Positions 6,978 to 13,301 of a stretch of 32,763 bases of DNA are shown one piece after another; position 1 is the first letter of the stretch; each line of letters starts with the position of its first letter. The position numbers and the translations under genes were made by a program. The DNA comes from Comamonadaceae bacterium (lineage in GTDB: Bacteria; Pseudomonadota; Gammaproteobacteria; Burkholderiales; Burkholderiaceae_C), in the NCBI GenBank assembly GCA_947458305.1, contig CANGZO010000002.1, positions 1-32,763 of the forward strand, in the 5' to 3' direction. Under the pieces are notes generated by a model that saw nothing but the letters and a program-made list of their open reading frames with translations, did no database searches and was not told where the DNA came from.

Positions 6978-8257
6978 TGGCCACAAAACCTGCATTCAAA
7001 CAGGCGAGGCAGCGCACGCAGTTGAACGTCTTTCTTGGCAAGGCGGAAAAACCGCTGGGTCGGCTCAGCTTCATCAAGGACGGGCAACGGGAGTTCTCTC
7101 AATTCGCCTACAGCGACGATTGGCTGGCAGATGCCCAGTTCTTCGATGTCTCTCCTGACCTCAACCGCCAAAGCGGCTACCAACTGCGTAAGCCTCCGAC
7201 CAAGAACGACACCTGCTTCTTTTTGGCCTTGGCTGATACCGAGCCAGATGCGTGGGGGCGCAGGGTGATCGCGCGCGCGCATGCCAAGGCACGTGCCAAA
7301 GATGCGTCGCTCGGGCCACTGACCGAAGCGAACTATCTCGCTTGTGTCGATGATTTCAGCCGAGTGGGCGCACTGCGGCTGCGAGATGAGAACGGGCACT
7401 ACCTGCGCAGCGTGGCCGATGGTGCGCGATCAACGCCCGCATTTTTGGAGCTGGAAAAAATCCTCCTCGCCTCCCGCGCAGTGGAAGTGAGCCAAGAAAC
7501 AGCCGAAGACTTGGCCTACCTTCAGGGCAAAGGAACATCCCTGGGCGGCATGCGCCCCAAATGCACCATCCTGGATTCAGATGGCGCTTTGTCGCTCGGC
7601 AAGTTTCCCAGCGTGAACGATGAGCGCTCTGTCACCCGTGGCGAGGTGTTGGCACTGCGACTGGCCCAACTGGCAGGCATTGACAGTGCTCAAGCACGGA
7701 TCGTGATGGTGCAGGACCAACCCGTTGCCATGATTCGACGCTTTGACCGCACATCCGAACAAAATCGCATCCCTTACATTTCGGGCGCAACGCTGCTACA
7801 AGCCAACCGCGACGACGAGCATTCGTACACGGAAATCATCGATGTGATGCGCTCCAAGTGCGAGAACTTCAGGGATGACGCCAGGCAGTTGTGGCGACGG
7901 TTGGTGTTCAACCACCTGATCACGAATGTGGACGATCACTTGCAGAACATCGGGTTCCTGTACAACGGAAACAACCAGTGGCGACTGGCGCCTGCTTTTG
8001 ATTTGAACCCTTTTCCCGACAAGGAGTCGGAATCCAAAACCTGGCTCAGCGAAGACAGTGGACCGATCACCTCAATACAGCAACTGCTAGGTCAAGCCGC
8101 TCGCTTCGAGTTATCACAGCCCCAAGCGAAATCCATCCTTGAAGAGGTGGCCTCAGCAGTCAAGCGATGGAAAGATGTAGCGACCTCAGCAGAAGTTGGA
8201 CTGCAGGTGCACGAACTCAATGACTTCAAGCCCGCATTCAAAATCGACATCAAATAA
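6977..8257 (+). CDS. hipA: HipA-family serine/threonine kinase toxin
   Basis: 426 residues. A HipA N-terminal (Couple_hipA) domain covers about residues 15-110. The kinase core contains GTSLGGMRPK (187-196, the nucleotide or autophosphorylation loop region), the catalytic segment NVDDHLQN (317-324) and the metal-binding equivalent LAPAFDLNP (337-345). Family members phosphorylate a translation factor (GltX in E. coli) and induce growth arrest and persistence; the target here is unknown. All catalytic motifs look intact. The ATG at 6977 overlaps the hipB stop codon. Confidence 0.93.
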   Translation: MATKPAFKQARQRTQLNVFLGKAEKPLGRLSFIKDGQREFSQFAYSDDWLADAQFFDVSPDLNRQSGYQLRKPPTKNDTCFFLALADTEPDAWGRRVIARAHAKARAKDASLGPLTEANYLACVDDFSRVGALRLRDENGHYLRSVADGARSTPAFLELEKILLASRAVEVSQETAEDLAYLQGKGTSLGGMRPKCTILDSDGALSLGKFPSVNDERSVTRGEVLALRLAQLAGIDSAQARIVMVQDQPVAMIRRFDRTSEQNRIPYISGATLLQANRDDEHSYTEIIDVMRSKCENFRDDARQLWRRLVFNHLITNVDDHLQNIGFLYNGNNQWRLAPAFDLNPFPDKESESKTWLSEDSGPITSIQQLLGQAARFELSQPQAKSILEEVASAVKRWKDVATSAEVGLQVHELNDFKPAFKIDIK

Positions 8258-8262
8258 GCAAG

Positions 8263-8299
8263 AAAATCAGAGCGACTTTTGCAGCCATACAGAATCAAT
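8263..8299. repeat. Imperfect direct repeat, left copy
   Basis: 37 bases that match 9271-9307 in 32 positions, same orientation. The pair brackets the HigBA-like module. Read on the minus strand it begins a small reading frame, MAAKVALIFLLI, that stops after 12 codons. Confidence 0.75.
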
Positions 8300-8339
8300 C
8301 ACTATAAGGGTTTGCATAGCGCTTCACCTGTCGTTCAAG

Positions 8340-8355
8340 GAGCCCCATAGGGCTC
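8340..8355 (-). terminator. Hairpin downstream of the HigA-like gene
   Basis: Stem GAGCCC (8340-8345) and GGGCTC (8350-8355) with a CATA loop, 21 nt beyond the stop codon of the minus-strand antitoxin gene. The following T tract is poor, so it may be a weak terminator. Confidence 0.45.
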
Positions 8356-8376
8356 GTGGAGTGTTTGAATTACCTA

Positions 8377-8697
8377 TCAAGCAAAAACGACACTGATTCG
8401 TCCAGTGGCGCGAGAACGGGATGGCTTACACACCACTATTTGAACATCCCGGCCCAGCCGGTTCATACACTCCAGCATCTTCGCTTCGCTGATGCCTCGA
8501 AACTGACCACGCAGCATGCCCGAAAGCTTGGGCTGGGGCATACCCAGAATCTCAGCAGCCTGAGTTTGGGTCAGGTGGCGGTGTTTGATGATTTCACCAA
8601 TTTTGGCGGCCAGTGTCGCCTTAACCTGCATCTCGGCAGCATCGGGCAAACCAAGGTCCTCGTAGACATTGGCCGATCCTGTTTCAATCTCGATCAT
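8377..8697 (-). CDS. HigA-like XRE-family antitoxin
   Basis: 106 residues. A helix-turn-helix lies at about residues 30-75: KATLAAKIGEIIKHRHLTQTQAAEILGMPQPKLSGMLRG. This is the short XRE type that accompanies Gp49-like toxins. The start at 8697 is set by AAGGAG with a 6-nt gap; the ATG immediately follows the toxin stop (TGAAATG). An ATG at 8715 inside the toxin gene lacks a ribosome binding site. Toxin-first order is the higBA pattern. It presumably neutralises the toxin and represses the operon. Confidence 0.9.
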   Translation of the reverse strand: MIEIETGSANVYEDLGLPDAAEMQVKATLAAKIGEIIKHRHLTQTQAAEILGMPQPKLSGMLRGQFRGISEAKMLECMNRLGRDVQIVVCKPSRSRATGRISVVFA

Positions 8698-8698
8698 T

Positions 8699-9055
8699 TC
8701 AGGCTCCTTTGGCATGCGCTTGCGCTGCCTTCAAACGTTCACGAATCAGATCCATGTCTTGCTTTGGGGTTTCGATGCCTTTGGTGGACTTCTTTTGGAA
8801 ACAGTGCAAGACGTACACCCTCTCGGCGATCTTGACCGTGTAAACGGCACGGTATGTATCGCCCATGTGGTCTTCAACCACTTCCAAAACACTGGCACCA
8901 CCAAAACCCTTCAGCGGCTTGGCGTGTTCATACTTTTTGCCTGACTGCGCCAGATGCAAGGCAAAGCCGAAGACGTCGACGACGTCGCTTGGCATGGCAA
9001 GGAGATCCTTCTTTGAGGACCCCACCCAGTGCAGTGGCTTCAGATAATCAGACAT
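8699..9055 (-). CDS. HigB-like (phage-derived Gp49-like, DUF891) toxin
   Basis: 118 residues of the RelE superfamily. LKPLHWVGSSKKDLLAMPSDVVDVFGFALHLAQ, then KPLKGFGGASVLEVVEDHMGDTYRAVYTVKIAERVYVLHCFQKKSTKGI, follow the Gp49 pattern, with the characteristic RaVYTv and YVLHcFqKKs strands. Members are ribosome-dependent mRNA endonucleases. The gene comes first in the operon. Its ATG lies only 6 nt after a perfect TATAAT, so the transcript is probably leaderless; an internal ATG 20 codons on would delete conserved residues. Confidence 0.92.
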   Translation of the reverse strand: MSDYLKPLHWVGSSKKDLLAMPSDVVDVFGFALHLAQSGKKYEHAKPLKGFGGASVLEVVEDHMGDTYRAVYTVKIAERVYVLHCFQKKSTKGIETPKQDMDLIRERLKAAQAHAKGA

Positions 9056-9061
9056 CCTTGA

Positions 9062-9067
9062 ATTATA
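9062..9067 (-). promoter_or_regulatory. -10 box of the HigBA-like operon, leaderless geometry
   Basis: Perfect TATAAT on the minus strand followed by TCAAGG and the toxin ATG. The expected transcription start falls at or next to the start codon. No convincing -35 was found at 16-18 nt. Confidence 0.5.
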
Positions 9068-9153
9068 TCCATATAGGTCTAAAACGTTGCCCCTGCAGAA
9101 TTCATTTCAAGCCTCCCCCTCTGTCACGATAGTTGTCCTATTTCTAGCTCCCC

Positions 9154-9207
9154 GTCATCGCGAGGCACGAAGCGATCTATAGATTGCCGCGCTTCGCTCG
9201 CAATGAC
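9154..9207. repeat. Complete 54-bp hairpin repeat
   Basis: Two inverted arms: the left begins GTCATCGCGAGG and continues CACGAAGCGATC; the right runs GATTGCCGCGCTTCG and ends CGCAATGAC. It resembles the widespread GTCATTGCGAGG...GCAATGAC palindromic repeats of proteobacteria. A half-copy occurs at 6426-6450. Copy 5 of the shorter repeat follows 7 nt later. Confidence 0.75.
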
Positions 9208-9296
9208 AAAGCAAAATCGGGATCTGACCCCAATTTAATGCCCAAAATCGCCCCGATGAACAGGCCAAAGAGAATAAGAGCGAGTTTTGCAGCCAT
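9177..9296 (-). pseudogene. 5' remnant of a small membrane-protein gene running into repeats
   Basis: The minus strand from 9296 reads MAAKLALILFGLFIGAILG, a hydrophobic start typical of a small membrane protein. It then runs into the short palindromic repeat and the 54-bp hairpin repeat and stops after 39 codons. The last 20 residues are therefore repeat-encoded. The first codons are duplicated in the direct repeat at 8263-8299. Not a recognised family; most likely a truncated gene. Confidence 0.4.
9215..9235 (+). repeat. Short palindromic repeat, copy 5
   Basis: AATC followed by the core GGGATCTGACCCCAATT (9219-9235). It lies 67 nt beyond the stop codon of the minus-strand HTH antitoxin gene and next to the 54-bp hairpin repeat. 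Confidence 0.85.
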
Positions 9297-9307
9297 ACAA
9301 ATTCAAT
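9271..9307. repeat. Imperfect direct repeat, right copy
   Basis: Matches 8263-8299 in 32 of 37 positions. Its right end includes the stop codon of the HTH antitoxin gene (9303-9305). Confidence 0.75.
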
Positions 9308-9638
9308 GCAAAGCAGCCAGAGCAGCCTCAGGCGCTTTGTCGAGCACCTTCAAAAGTGCTTTTGCCGCCCCAGTTGGGCAGCGTTTGCCTTGCTCCCAGT
9401 TACGGATTGTGTCTAGAGACACATCAATCCGCTCGGCAAATTCGATCTGACTAAAGCCAAGCCGACGGCGAACCCGGCGCGCAAACTTTGCAGCATCCAG
9501 CATGGCGTTGGCATCATCCTCTGCTTTGTGTCCACCGATGTCAGCCTCTGTCGTCACATCTACGCGCCTGACATCGATTCGACCTATCGGCTTGGCATTG
9601 GGGCTTTGAACATCAATCTTCATGCGAACGGTTTTCAT
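9303..9638 (-). CDS. HTH (XRE) antitoxin paired with a BrnT-like toxin
   Basis: 111 residues. The helix-turn-helix occupies about residues 48-90: DAAKFARRVRRRLGFSQIEFAERIDVSLDTIRNWEQGKRCPTGAA, followed by KALLKVLDKAPEAALAAL, the usual tail of short XRE regulators of TA modules. The N-terminal 45 residues would contact the toxin. It overlaps the toxin gene by 26 nt if started at 9638, or by 11 nt from the ATG at 9623; neither start has a strong Shine-Dalgarno. BrnT is classically paired with a BrnA antitoxin, so an XRE partner is a variation. Confidence 0.88.
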   Translation of the reverse strand: MKTVRMKIDVQSPNAKPIGRIDVRRVDVTTEADIGGHKAEDDANAMLDAAKFARRVRRRLGFSQIEFAERIDVSLDTIRNWEQGKRCPTGAAKALLKVLDKAPEAALAALH

Positions 9639-9894
9639 AGCGCTTTATCTCTCGTGAATTGGCCTTGCGGGCTGAAATGATCCGAATCCCATCATGCCGT
9701 GGCGTATAGATCAGCACAAACAGACGGCCCTCGATACGCCCGATCAGCTCATAGCGGTCTTCGCCATAGCTGAATCGGTCGTCTTGGCGAATGATTCGAT
9801 CCGGATCAGCAAAAGCAAACACGGCATAGGCGAAGTCAAAACCCCGTAACCTAAAGCAAGCATTGCTCTTGTCTTCGTCCCATTCGAAATTCAT
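9613..9894 (-). CDS. BrnT-family ribonuclease toxin
   Basis: 93 residues with the BrnT signature FEWDEDKSNACFRLRGFDFAYA, then DPDRI, GEDRYELIGRIEGRLFVLIYTPRHDGIRIISARKANSREIKRYE. Family members have a RelE-like fold and cleave RNA. The length and the closing ISARKA..rE...Y motif are intact. Toxin gene first, antitoxin second. The ATG lies 6 nt after the -10 hexamer, again suggesting a leaderless message. Confidence 0.93.
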   Translation of the reverse strand: MNFEWDEDKSNACFRLRGFDFAYAVFAFADPDRIIRQDDRFSYGEDRYELIGRIEGRLFVLIYTPRHDGIRIISARKANSREIKRYENRSHED

Positions 9895-9900
9895 GACTCA

Positions 9901-9940
9901 AATGTAGTTCAATGAACGACTTTTGACAAGTTCAAGTGAA
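9901..9940 (-). promoter_or_regulatory. Promoter and two operator-like palindromes of the BrnT module
   Basis: Minus strand: TTGTCA (9924-9929), exactly 17 nt, TACATT (9901-9906), then 6 nt to the ATG. A perfect palindrome GTTCA-A-TGAAC (9907-9917) fills the spacer, and a near copy GTTCA-AG-TGAA (9930-9940) abuts the -35. Two sites with centres about 23 bp apart fit cooperative autorepression. Confidence 0.6.
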
Positions 9941-9958
9941 ATCTACAGCCCCAAAGCA

Positions 9959-9982
9959 AAAAGCCGCCCGAAGGCGGCTTTT
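9959..9982 (-). terminator. Strong hairpin terminator
   Basis: Stem AAAAGCCGCC (9959-9968) and GGCGGCTTTT (9973-9982) with a CGAA loop. Read on the minus strand the T run is TTTTT, so it terminates the transcript of the HTH-nucleotidyltransferase and HEPN remnant. It lies 8 nt beyond repeat copy 6. Confidence 0.85.
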
Positions 9983-9989
9983 ATAAAAC

Positions 9990-10010
9990 AATTGGGATCT
10001 GACCCCAATT
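9990..10010 (+). repeat. Short palindromic repeat, copy 6
   Basis: Full form with perfect 7-bp arms. It sits between the stop codon of the HEPN remnant (16 nt away) and the terminator at 9959-9982. Confidence 0.9.
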
Positions 10011-10026
10011 AATGCAATGCGCGCAC

Positions 10027-10182
10027 TCACTGAACGCTCAACTTCTGGTTTGCCAAGGCCAACAACGCGCCGGCTTGCTCGATGCACTCCCTCAACAGAC
10101 TGTCTGTGACAAGCTCTCCATCGTAGTCGGTCAAGTTTCTCTGTTTGCGCAGGCTGTCCAAAATTCGAAAATGGTTCAGAGT
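10027..10182 (-). pseudogene. C-terminal remnant of a HEPN-type partner protein
   Basis: Directly after the nucleotidyltransferase gene, in another frame and without a start codon, the minus strand encodes FRILDSLRKQRNLTDYDGEL, then VTDSLLRECIEQAGALLALA and NQKLSVQ before the stop at 10027. The RKQRN..DY pattern and the C-terminal helix match the end of HEPN-like proteins normally encoded next to HTH-nucleotidyltransferase regulators. About two thirds of the usual gene is missing; the deletion joins the remnant to the end of the upstream gene. Family assignment is from memory of the motif. Confidence 0.65.
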
Positions 10183-10787
10183 TCATGCTCAGAGCCTACG
10201 ATGAAAATCTTTGGCTTGTCCATCAATTCTTGAACGAACACGTTTTGAGCATTTTTCTTTTCTGACCACTCTACACGGCTCATAAGCTTCGGATTGATAT
10301 CTCGCGCCAACACCAACTGCGCGTCATACACGGCATTGGCCACCTGTCCGAATGTGGCATTGCCAATGAGCAACAAATCCACGTCGCTTTGCGGCCCTTC
10401 AGTAGCTTTCGCCATCGAACCAAAAACAAACGCCACTTCAATTTGAGCGGCTAAGGGCGCCAGTGCAAGCGCCAACACATCGCGCAGCCCAGTTGTTTTC
10501 CTGACCAATGCAGACAACTCCGGAAACACCGGATGCTCCATGTTGGCACTGAACTGTGTTTGATTACCCACTTTTTGGAGCTTGAGCAGCCCCACAGATG
10601 TCAGAGCATCCAACTCTTTTTTCAAAGTACCTGGCGAAGCACCTGTCAGTCGAGCCAATTCCCTCAGGTGAAGCCACCTTTGAGGATTCAGCATCAACAA
10701 AGCCAAAACCTTTCGGCGGTACTGATTGGGAAATAACAACTCAGAGACGGACAAAATGTTTCCAATTAAAAAACGATTGTTTTCCAT
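10176..10787 (-). CDS. Winged-HTH protein with C-terminal nucleotidyltransferase domain
   Basis: 203 residues. An N-terminal winged HTH (LFPNQYRRKVLALLMLNPQR, then LHLRELARLTGASPGTLKKELDALTSVGLLKLQKVGNQTQFSAN) is fused to a minimal nucleotidyltransferase domain with VFGSMAKATEGPQSDVDLLLIG, a GSx10DxD metal-binding motif. Such proteins normally form a two-gene module with a HEPN partner; here that partner survives only as a fragment immediately downstream. By analogy with MntA the protein would be the antitoxin-like half. The ATG at 10787 is 8 nt after a perfect TATAAT. Confidence 0.85.
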   Translation of the reverse strand: MENNRFLIGNILSVSELLFPNQYRRKVLALLMLNPQRWLHLRELARLTGASPGTLKKELDALTSVGLLKLQKVGNQTQFSANMEHPVFPELSALVRKTTGLRDVLALALAPLAAQIEVAFVFGSMAKATEGPQSDVDLLLIGNATFGQVANAVYDAQLVLARDINPKLMSRVEWSEKKNAQNVFVQELMDKPKIFIVGSEHEL

Positions 10788-10795
10788 TAAGAAAC

Positions 10796-10801
10796 ATTAT
10801 A
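10796..10801 (-). promoter_or_regulatory. -10 box of the HTH-nucleotidyltransferase gene
   Basis: Perfect TATAAT on the minus strand followed by GTTTCTTA and the ATG, another leaderless or near-leaderless arrangement. No good -35 at 16-18 nt. Confidence 0.45.
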
Positions 10802-10850
10802 GAACTTCGTCCAATGCGCTGCTAGAACAAACCAAGCCCCAGAAACGACC

Positions 10851-10870
10851 AAGGAGCCCGTAGGCTCCTT
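10851..10870 (-). terminator. Hairpin downstream of galE
   Basis: Stem AAGGAGCC (10851-10858) and GGCTCCTT (10863-10870) with a CGTA loop, 3' of the minus-strand galE and 13 nt beyond repeat copy 7. The T tract is short. Confidence 0.55.
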
Positions 10871-10883
10871 GATCGTCCAAAAC

Positions 10884-10904
10884 AATTGGGATCTGACCCC
10901 AATT
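10884..10904 (+). repeat. Short palindromic repeat, copy 7
   Basis: Full form, identical over 25 bases including the preceding AAAC to copies 2, 4 and 6. It lies 13 nt beyond the galE stop codon. Confidence 0.9.
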
Positions 10905-10917
10905 TACGTGTGCAATC

Positions 10918-11892
10918 TCATCCCACCTGCCTTGTCTCCCACGCCCACGCGTGGGCCACGATGGTGGCCAAGTCTGCGTAGCGCGGCTGCCAGCCCAACT
11001 TTTTTCGGATCAGGCTGGAGTCGGCCACCAATCGCGCTGGGTCGCCTGCACGGCGGGGACCGTTGACCACGGCAATGCTGCGGCCGGTGACCTGCTGTGC
11101 CGTGTCGATCACCTCTTGCACCGAAAAACCTTGGCCATTGCCCAAGTTATAAGACTGGCTCCCCGCGCCACCCAACAAAGACTGCAGCGCCAACCAATGG
11201 GCTGAACACAAATCTTCGATGTGGATGTAATCGCGAACACAGGTGCCATCAGGCGTGTCGTAATCGCGGCCAAAAACCCCAATGCTCGGTCTGCGGCCAG
11301 AAGCCGCTTGCAACACCAGCGGAATCAAATGCGTCTCGGGCTCGTGCCGCTCTCCCAACTGGCCCTCTGGGTCGGCACCAGCCGCATTGAAGTAGCGCAA
11401 ACACACCGAGCGCAAACCATAGGCTTTTTCGTAATCGGCCAACACCTGCTCCACCATCAACTTGGTGCGGCCGTAAGGGTTGATGGGTTGCTGCGGATGT
11501 TGCTCGTCCATGGGCGAATACTGCGGCTCGCCGAAGGTCGCGGCCGTGGATGAAAAAATAAAGCGCCCCACCCCATGCGCACGCATCGCTTCCAACAGCA
11601 GCAGCGTGTTGACCACGTTGTTTTGGTAATACTTGGCGGGCTGCTGCACCGACTCGCCCACCTGAATGAAGGACGCGAAATGCATCACCGCGTCAAAACC
11701 CCGTGACAAAACGGCGTCCAGCACAGCGCGGTCGCCCATGTCGCCTTGCACAAAGTCGCCGCACAACACCGCATCTCTGTGGCCAGACGACAAATCGTCC
11801 AGCGTCGTCACGCTGCAGCCTTGGCGGCCCAACATCTTCACCATGTGCGAGCCGATGTAACCGGCCCCACCCACCACCAAAACCTGGGTCAT
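10918..11892 (-). CDS. galE: UDP-glucose 4-epimerase
   Basis: Interconverts UDP-glucose and UDP-galactose for cell-surface sugars. 324 residues from the ATG at 11892. The NAD-binding GGAGYIGS is at 8-15, the catalytic SST region at 114-116 and YGRTK at 140-144; CLRYFNAAGADPEG and the C-terminal VRDYIHIEDLC are typical for GalE. An ATG four codons upstream (11904) is possible; neither has a good ribosome binding site. It lies between TA remnants, separated from the polysaccharide operon by the recombinase region. Repeat copies 7 and 8 flank it closely, and it may be an outlier of the polysaccharide locus. Confidence 0.93.
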   Translation of the reverse strand: MTQVLVVGGAGYIGSHMVKMLGRQGCSVTTLDDLSSGHRDAVLCGDFVQGDMGDRAVLDAVLSRGFDAVMHFASFIQVGESVQQPAKYYQNNVVNTLLLLEAMRAHGVGRFIFSSTAATFGEPQYSPMDEQHPQQPINPYGRTKLMVEQVLADYEKAYGLRSVCLRYFNAAGADPEGQLGERHEPETHLIPLVLQAASGRRPSIGVFGRDYDTPDGTCVRDYIHIEDLCSAHWLALQSLLGGAGSQSYNLGNGQGFSVQEVIDTAQQVTGRSIAVVNGPRRAGDPARLVADSSLIRKKLGWQPRYADLATIVAHAWAWETRQVG

Positions 11893-11910
11893 CTTTTCAT
11901 CCATTCAAAA

Positions 11911-11931
11911 AATCGGGGTCTGACCCCAATT
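11911..11931 (+). repeat. Short palindromic repeat, copy 8 (variant)
   Basis: Variant core GGGGTCTGACCCCAATT (11915-11931), which makes the inner GGGGTC/GACCCC arms perfectly palindromic. It lies between the stop of the AbiE-like fusion gene (61 nt) and the start of galE. Confidence 0.85.
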
Positions 11932-11992
11932 ACACTGATTCACGACCCTGATTATTTTTAAGGAGTCGAAGCTGCTGAACAGCCTTCACTTC

Positions 11993-12817
11993 TTAATCGT
12001 TGATCAACATTTCAAAGTGCTTGTAACTTTCGTCCATCTTGACATTCAGACGAATGCTGGAAAAGCTCTCATCATTTTCATCCACCGAAATCAGCCCGGT
12101 GACAACGCTTTTGAAATGCTCAGGATCCTTGTGCCTGATGGGCTGATAGGCATCGATGGCCGCAAAGATGTCTTTCAACGTGTAGCCATGGTCACGGGTC
12201 AGAACCATCAAATCAAAGATATCTCGTGACCTGACACGGTCATAAAGGGCGATGCTTTTCTTGGTCAAAAGCTCATCCAAGCCCACAACGTCGAAGCCCT
12301 CTTCGCCAATCTCCAGCTTTGGGGATGACTCCAAGAAGTCAACCTGACGCCAAGGTCTATCACTTGCTTCGTCTGCCTGTGTTGCGCTCAGGCCTTTGCT
12401 GATGTTGCCCAGCACTCTGGTCACAATGTCGCGGGTCATTTGCCCGAGCTCACACCGCTTGAACACGCGTTTGACCTTGGACACGCCGTAAGAAAAACAC
12501 AGCCGTGCAACGTCCTCAAATTTATGCACTTCGAGCACCTTGCCGATCAACACATCATCACGGATGTTCGGGTTGGACCAGTCGTACGCGCCAGACAGAC
12601 CTAAATTGACGGATTTGCGCGGCGCATTGGTACCTTGAATGGCTGCAAGCAGCCACGCAGGAATTAAGCCGGCGAAGCTGTCGACATCGCCCTTCTCCCA
12701 ATCACCAGTTGCTTGCTTGATCTCTGTCGTTGTCAGCTCTTTGACGCCACGGTTCCAGAGCGCCAACAACACCCTGCCCTTCGGGCTTGCTGCAAGCTGG
12801 ACTTTTCGCAAACTCAT
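11993..12817 (-). CDS. AbiEi-like antitoxin fused to C-terminal half of an AbiEii-like toxin
   Basis: 274 residues from the ATG at 12817 (ATG at 12880 or an upstream TTG are alternatives). Residues 1-145 look like a complete HTH-containing antitoxin of nucleotidyltransferase TA systems: LRKVQLAASPKGRVLLALWN at the start, then YDWSNPNIRDDVLIGKVLEV and a closing TRVLGNISKGLSA. From about residue 155 the sequence changes to the C-terminal part of AbiEii/DUF1814 toxins: GLDELLTKKSIALYDRVRSRDIFDLMVL. The GSxxDxD nucleotidyltransferase active site expected in the toxin N-terminal half is absent. This suggests an in-frame deletion that joined the two genes. Family assignment is by pattern memory. 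Confidence 0.6.
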   Translation of the reverse strand: MSLRKVQLAASPKGRVLLALWNRGVKELTTTEIKQATGDWEKGDVDSFAGLIPAWLLAAIQGTNAPRKSVNLGLSGAYDWSNPNIRDDVLIGKVLEVHKFEDVARLCFSYGVSKVKRVFKRCELGQMTRDIVTRVLGNISKGLSATQADEASDRPWRQVDFLESSPKLEIGEEGFDVVGLDELLTKKSIALYDRVRSRDIFDLMVLTRDHGYTLKDIFAAIDAYQPIRHKDPEHFKSVVTGLISVDENDESFSSIRLNVKMDESYKHFEMLIND

Positions 12818-12908
12818 GCTCTGGGACTGCGGCACATGCCCTGCGGCCTTCACGGTCGGCGACAAACAAAAGGTGGGCATCAGAGGCACATCATTCGGAT
12901 CTGCGGTG

Positions 12909-12937
12909 GGTAAAAGACAAAGTAGGTTACATGTCAA
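12909..12937 (-). promoter_or_regulatory. Promoter candidate for the AbiE-like fusion gene
   Basis: Minus strand: perfect TTGACA at 12932-12937, then about 17 nt to a TTTTAC-like -10. This argues against the TTG translation start that overlaps the -35 and for an ATG at 12880 or 12817. Confidence 0.35.
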
Positions 12938-13047
12938 AAATTATGCGTTCATTTCAAAACTTCTCAAACCAACAATTCATCCGCTTTGTGCGCGCCCGAC
13001 CTTCCCGTTGCTCCTATGGCTGTAAGTTCAAACCCAACCCGCAAAAG

Positions 13048-13165
13048 TTACCCACAGCGCAGCGGAGTTATCCACAAAAAATCTATGAAAACTTAGTTTT
13101 TCCATGATTTCGGTGGTTAGGCGTTGATTTTATTGAAGAAAATTTTCGCCAAAAAGTTATCCACA
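13048..13165 (+). other. Cluster of three DnaA boxes
   Basis: Two perfect DnaA boxes TTATCCACA (13068-13076, 13157-13165) and one near-perfect TTACCCACA (13048-13056), all in the same orientation, within 118 bp. The DNA between them is A+T-rich compared with the surroundings. The cluster lies in the roughly 480-base gene-free stretch between the AbiE-like fusion and the recombinase gene. It could be a relic origin of a mobile element or a DnaA-binding site. Confidence 0.7.
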
Positions 13166-13301
13166 GCCTGTTCTTTTCGTCAGAGTCAAACAAAGGTAAC
13201 CCTAAGGTCTGGCGGGACTCATGCGGTTTCTGGTTGGCCAGATAAATATATGAAAACACAATGCAGTTAACGCAAACACATGATTCAAGGAGACGCACAC
13301 C

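Noticed and set aside
4249..11931. Integron-type cassette array with attC sites
   Set aside because: The repeats are about 21 bp simple palindromes without attC R and L boxes, genes lie in mixed orientation and there is no IntI; TA richness alone is not enough.
4249..11931. CRISPR array
   Set aside because: Copies are hundreds to thousands of bases apart with genes between them, not regular spacers.
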